NCBI GenBank assembly: GCA_043813805.1
Contig: JBDRKR010000005.1
Coordinates: forward strand, 1 to 13,796
Length of the DNA: 13,796 nt
Reading direction: 5' to 3'
From: 2-02-FULL-43-13 sp043813805
GTDB lineage: Bacteria; Patescibacteriota; Minisyncoccia; Minisyncoccales; MHMH01
Shown here: in pieces, positions 11,575 to 13,796 of the stretch
How the letters are laid out: every line of letters starts with the position of its first letter
Numbering within the stretch: position 1 is the first letter of the stretch
Translations under genes and position numbers: made by a program
The notes under the pieces: model-generated
Told to the model about the DNA's origin: nothing
Database searches by the model: none
What the model saw: only the letters and a program-made list of their open reading frames with translations

Positions 11575-11862
11575 ATGTATTATGTTTATGTAATCAAAAG
11601 TAAAATTAAAAATTGGATTTATATTGGTTTTACTTTAGATTTAAGAAAAAGATTTCAAGAACACAATTTAGGCAAAGTTAGATCTACTAAAAGCAATAGG
11701 CCATTTGTTTTTGTATATTACGAAGCGTATAAAAACGAATTAGACGCTAGAAAAAGAGAGATTGAGTTGAAGAATAACGGGCAGCAGAAAGAATTTCTAA
11801 AAGATAGGATTAAAAATTCTTTGAAAATCGTGAGTTCCCAGCCTACGGCTGGTCAACCGTAG
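11575..11862 (+). CDS. GIY-YIG nuclease family protein (UPF0213-like)
   Basis: 95 residues. The single-domain GIY-YIG pattern is complete: MYYVYVIKS (GIY strand), WIYIGFT (YIG strand, about 14-20), LRKRFQEHN with the catalytic-type Arg (about 24-32), and YYEAYKNELDARKREIELK with the metal-binding Glu region (about 48-66). Cellular role of such short proteins is unknown; the domain cleaves nucleic acids. The gene begins one base after tRNA-Ser(UGA) with no room for a ribosome site of its own, so it must be read on the tRNA transcript. Tail residues from about 85 (SSQPTAGQP) come from a palindromic stretch, not from the domain. A decayed tRNA 3' end and a terminator follow directly, so the gene looks like a passenger inserted at a tRNA end. 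Confidence 0.85.
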   Translation: MYYVYVIKSKIKNWIYIGFTLDLRKRFQEHNLGKVRSTKSNRPFVFVYYEAYKNELDARKREIELKNNGQQKEFLKDRIKNSLKIVSSQPTAGQP

Positions 11863-11863
11863 G
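11838..11863. repeat. overlapping palindromes at the GIY-YIG 3' end
   Basis: CCAGCC-TAC-GGCTGG (11838-11852) overlaps CCTACGG / CCGTAGG (11842-11848 with 11857-11863), so two alternative hairpins share bases. They cover the last codons and the stop. Confidence 0.55.
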
Positions 11864-11887
11864 TTGAGAATCCCACCCTCTCCGCCA
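11859..11887 (+). pseudogene. degenerate tRNA 3' end (T arm, acceptor, CCA)
   Basis: AGGTTGAGAATCCCAC resembles a T arm with an enlarged loop (eight bases rather than seven) and one stem mismatch. It is followed by CCTCTCC as an acceptor 3' strand, G as discriminator and an encoded CCA. The G discriminator and closeness to tRNA-Ser(GCU) suggest a serine tRNA origin. No matching 5' half (GGAGAGG) lies upstream, so it is a remnant. Confidence 0.55.
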
Positions 11888-11894
11888 ATCTTTA

Positions 11895-11920
11895 AAAGTC
11901 CCGCTAAGCGGGGCTTTTTT
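11895..11920 (+). terminator. terminator of the tRNA-Ser / GIY-YIG unit
   Basis: A 10-bp stem AAAGTCCCGC / GCGGGGCTTT (one T-G pair) with loop TAA, continuing into a run of six T. Confidence 0.85.
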
Positions 11921-11937
11921 GTTCTTGCTAAACAAGA

Positions 11938-11943
11938 TATAAT
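11938..11943 (+). promoter_or_regulatory. -10 box of the pilM operon
   Basis: A consensus TATAAT. No good -35 is visible 17 bases upstream, where the preceding terminator T run lies. It would give a leader of about 60 bases before pilM. Confidence 0.45.
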
Positions 11944-12008
11944 GGGAGAAGGTTGATTGAGTTTTCCACAGATACCAATTGTTTCTTTAAAATGTTAAAA
12001 TAGGATTG

Positions 12009-13088
12009 ATGATTTGGAATCCTTTTAAAATTACTACGAAAGGTTTTTTAGGAATAGACATCGGAACTTCCGCGATTAAAATCGTGGAGATGTCGCGGTC
12101 GGGTAAGCGCAGGAAACTGGACAATTACGGAGAAATGAAGGCAGAGGCTCTTTATGAGAAGCCGTTTCGAACGTTTGAAAAAAGCACGCTTTCTTTTTCT
12201 AACCGCGATGTGGTGCGGGCTCTCAGTGCCGTTTTGAAAGAAGCCGGGTTTAAAACCAATAAAGCGTTTTTTTCTATTCCTGATTTTTCCACATTTTTTA
12301 CTACGATCAGTTTGCCGTCTATGACCGAAGAGGAGATTCCCCAAGCCGTTAACTACGAGGCTCCTCAGCACATTCCTCTTCCTTTGCAGTCAGTGACTCT
12401 TGATTGGCAGATAGTGGAGCGGGAACCGGGCGCCACTCCGGGCGATTCCATTATCAAGGTTTTGCTGGTGGCTGTGCCTAAAGATGTTATTGCGCAATAT
12501 CAGCAGATTGCCGCAGATGTCGGCCTGGAACTTTTATCTATGGAGGCGGAGGTGTTCAGTTTGTCGCGAGCCCTGGTCGGCGAAGCGGAAAAAAACCAAA
12601 CCGTTTCTTCGATTGATATCGGAGCCAGAAGCACGACAATCAATATTATTGATAACGGCATTTTAAGGGTATCGCACAGCTTTGATACTTCGGGTAGTGA
12701 TTTTACGACTGTTATATCTAAGGGATTAAATGTCAAATATGCGGAAGCGGAATTGTTGAAAAAAAAGCAGGGGTTGCTTGCAGAAAACAATGGCCCTAAA
12801 GAAACAATGCTGCCTCTGATTGATCTTATCGTGGAGGAGGTTAAAAAAATATTTTCCAGTTTTTTTCAGGCCGAAGGCAAAGAGGTGGAAAAAATCGTTT
12901 TAGCCGGCGGTTCGGCTCTTATGCCCGGCATCGTTGACTATTTTGCGAAGAATTTATCGAAGCCCGTGGAAATCGCCAATCCCTTTAATAATATTTATTA
13001 TCCGCCGATTTTGGAAAACACTTTAAAAGAAATGGGGCCCTCGTATGCCATCGCCGTCGGGGCGGCGCTGCGGGGCCTGGAAGAGTAA
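12009..13088 (+). CDS. pilM: PilM-like type IV pilus assembly ATPase (actin-like)
   Basis: 359 residues from ATG 12009. A TTG directly before it would add one residue; ATG is preferred, with TAGGA just upstream. Actin/FtsA-type motifs: FLGIDIGTSAIKIVEM (phosphate 1, near the N-terminus), SSIDIGARSTTINII (phosphate 2, about 200-214) and IVLAGGSALMPGI (adenosine motif, about 297-309). The region EEEIPQAVNYEAPQHIPLPLQSVTLDWQIV is the PilM/ComA-type 1C domain signature. PilM is a cytoplasmic ATP-binding protein that forms a ring at the inner membrane and binds the N-terminal tail of PilN to support pilus assembly. The PilN-like gene follows after one base, the conserved order of the pilMNO operon. 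Type IV pili in CPR cells are thought to mediate host attachment or DNA uptake. Confidence 0.93.
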   Translation: MIWNPFKITTKGFLGIDIGTSAIKIVEMSRSGKRRKLDNYGEMKAEALYEKPFRTFEKSTLSFSNRDVVRALSAVLKEAGFKTNKAFFSIPDFSTFFTTISLPSMTEEEIPQAVNYEAPQHIPLPLQSVTLDWQIVEREPGATPGDSIIKVLLVAVPKDVIAQYQQIAADVGLELLSMEAEVFSLSRALVGEAEKNQTVSSIDIGARSTTINIIDNGILRVSHSFDTSGSDFTTVISKGLNVKYAEAELLKKKQGLLAENNGPKETMLPLIDLIVEEVKKIFSSFFQAEGKEVEKIVLAGGSALMPGIVDYFAKNLSKPVEIANPFNNIYYPPILENTLKEMGPSYAIAVGAALRGLEE

Positions 13089-13089
13089 T

Positions 13090-13629
13090 ATGATAGGCAT
13101 TATTCCCAAACCAATTAAAAAGACATCGAAGCTATACGGGTTCTCTCCCTATATTGTTTTTGGATTGGTGCTGGCGGTTGTTTTGGCTTATGTTGTTTTG
13201 TTCTACCTTGGGAATAAGGCCTCAGAGACATCGTCTGATCTGGAAGAAAAAATCGCTCAAGTCGGCACCAAGGAAGAAAAAGTTCTTGAGACCCAGGTAT
13301 TGATTGATAAACAGAGAATCGATGATTTTTCAAAGATATTTTCCGATCATCAAAGATTCTCAAACTTTTTCAAGTTTTTAGAGGAAAATTGCCACCCCAA
13401 GATTTGGTTTAACAAATTAGAATTGAATTCTCAGGATTCTCAAGCCGTTTTGACCGGTGAAACCTCCAATTTTGAAACATTGGGTCAGCAGATGGTTATT
13501 TTCCAGAATCAAACGCTCGTGAAAACCGTTGAGATAACCAACATAGCTATCGGGAACACCGGCCGGGTTGATTTTACTCTTTCTCTTTTATTAGATCCGG
13601 AAATTTTCAAAACCAATGAACCCCGTTAG
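13090..13629 (+). CDS. pilN: PilN-like type IV pilus inner-membrane protein
   Basis: 179 residues from ATG 13090, one base after the pilM stop; GGAAG in the pilM end can serve as ribosome site. A longer in-frame ATG (13045) lies inside pilM and is rejected. A short basic cytoplasmic tail (MIGIIPKPIKKTSKLYGF, the PilM-binding position) precedes one membrane helix (about 23-42), a coiled-coil-like segment (about 44-75) and a periplasmic ferredoxin-like domain. That domain includes HPKIWFNKLELNS, QAVLTGETSNFETLGQQM and VDFTLSLLLDP, matching the PilN pattern (W-x-x-L and G-x-t-x-s-x-x-x-l). PilN bridges cytoplasmic PilM to PilO in the periplasm. The stop codon lies inside the left arm of a long inverted repeat. 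Confidence 0.85.
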   Translation: MIGIIPKPIKKTSKLYGFSPYIVFGLVLAVVLAYVVLFYLGNKASETSSDLEEKIAQVGTKEEKVLETQVLIDKQRIDDFSKIFSDHQRFSNFFKFLEENCHPKIWFNKLELNSQDSQAVLTGETSNFETLGQQMVIFQNQTLVKTVEITNIAIGNTGRVDFTLSLLLDPEIFKTNEPR

Positions 13630-13639
13630 AAGTCTATGG

Positions 13640-13666
13640 CAGAAAAAATTCTAGAAATTTTTTCTG
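13640..13666 (+). terminator. candidate terminator or attenuator after pilN
   Basis: A perfect 11-bp stem CAGAAAAAATT / AATTTTTTCTG with loop CTAGA. The T run is in the stem and not after it, so it may be weak or only partial. Confidence 0.4.
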
Positions 13667-13682
13667 CTTGCTACTGACGGGG

Positions 13683-13691
13683 TGGTATAAT
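13683..13691 (+). promoter_or_regulatory. extended -10 promoter for the gene after pilN
   Basis: TGGTATAAT is a perfect TGnTATAAT extended -10; the -35 (TTCTGC at 13662-13667, 18-base spacer) is poor. The predicted start near 13698 coincides with the first base of the inner hairpin arm. Confidence 0.55.
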
Positions 13692-13748
13692 AAAAATAGT
13701 CGTCGGAAATTATCTGTTATTAGCTATATAACGACGACTTCTAACGGG

Positions 13749-13796
13749 GTGAATAAAATAATTATTATTGTCGCAGGAATAGTAATAGCTTTGGTC
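13749..13796 (+). CDS. start of an unidentified membrane or exported protein (3' partial)
   Basis: A GTG start followed by an open frame to the window edge: 16 codons, two polar residues then Ile/Val/Ala-rich (NKIIIIVAGIVIALV), typical of a membrane helix or signal peptide. The position after pilM and pilN suggests a PilO-like or other pilus gene, but too little is visible to identify it. The start codon is the edge of the outer inverted repeat and no Shine-Dalgarno is evident. Confidence 0.5.
   Translation, partial: MNKIIIIVAGIVIALV

Larger units (their letters stand above)
13621..13749. repeat. nested inverted repeats around the start of the gene after pilN
   Basis: Outer arms CCCCGTTAGAAGTC (13621-13634) and its exact complement (13736-13749) span 129 bases, from the pilN stop to the first base of the next GTG start. 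Inside is an arm pair AGTCGTCG (13698-13705) / CGACGACT (13732-13739) that overlaps the right outer arm, so both cannot form at once. A second copy of ACGGGGTG lies at 13677-13684. Confidence 0.7.

Noticed and set aside
13045..13089. Longer PilN start at ATG 13045
   Set aside because: It would overlap the conserved end of pilM by 44 bases and add a non-conserved basic peptide. ATG 13090 gives the expected short cytoplasmic tail and helix.
1..13796. CRISPR array, rRNA gene, insertion sequence with transposase
   Set aside because: No regularly spaced direct repeats, no rRNA signatures and no transposase-like frame were seen on either strand.

Overview
The window looks like a chromosomal segment of an ultra-small, gene-compact bacterium of the Candidate Phyla Radiation (Patescibacteria, most like Parcubacteria). 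This is an inference. It rests on the tandem two-TM VirB2/TrbC-like proteins (one carrying a fibronectin-III-like domain), the shortened ValRS, a TrmB-like regulator, small GIY-YIG and LAGLIDADG nucleases next to tRNA genes, five tRNA genes without encoded CCA, and many short palindromes between and inside genes. TGA is a true stop: it ends the CoaD-CoaE gene inside an ATGACTGA overlap. The UGA-recoded CPR lineages are therefore unlikely.

Layout. 1-1140: two plus-strand VirB2-like membrane protein genes and a terminator. 1148-1305: promoter, tRNA-Leu(UAG) and terminator. 1323-4833: a minus-strand group, valS > PrsW-type protease > Hsp20, with related palindromes after valS and after hsp20. 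4834-5139: palindrome-rich spacer, tRNA-Glu(UUC) and terminator. 5146-6574: a minus-strand pair, a CoaD-CoaE-like fusion overlapping a DUF3307 membrane gene, both with strong Shine-Dalgarno sites. 6706-7553: a divergent TrmB-like regulator with a candidate operator and a bidirectional terminator. 7567-8117: a relic of the recG 3' end, then a Phd/YefM-RelE toxin-antitoxin pair. 8120-10296: recG behind tRNA-Arg with the unusual anticodon GCG, minus strand. 10374-11372: a free-standing LAGLIDADG endonuclease. 11394-11920: tRNA-Ser(GCU), tRNA-Ser(UGA), a GIY-YIG gene starting one base after the second tRNA, a degenerate tRNA 3' end and a terminator. 11938-13796: start of a type IV pilus operon (pilM, pilN-like), an elaborate inverted-repeat region and the first 16 codons of the next gene.

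The most interesting signal is that small accessory genes sit at gene 3' ends with a second copy of a gene 3' end on their far side. The toxin-antitoxin pair lies between the current recG 3' end and a copy of its last 12 codons that differs only at synonymous sites. The GIY-YIG gene lies between an intact tRNA-Ser and a decayed tRNA 3' end that, unlike every intact tRNA here, encodes CCA. Both fit microcassettes that insert at, and replace, the end of a host gene. Palindromes inserted in frame in valS and hsp20, and mutually exclusive hairpins around a start codon after pilN, are also worth checking.
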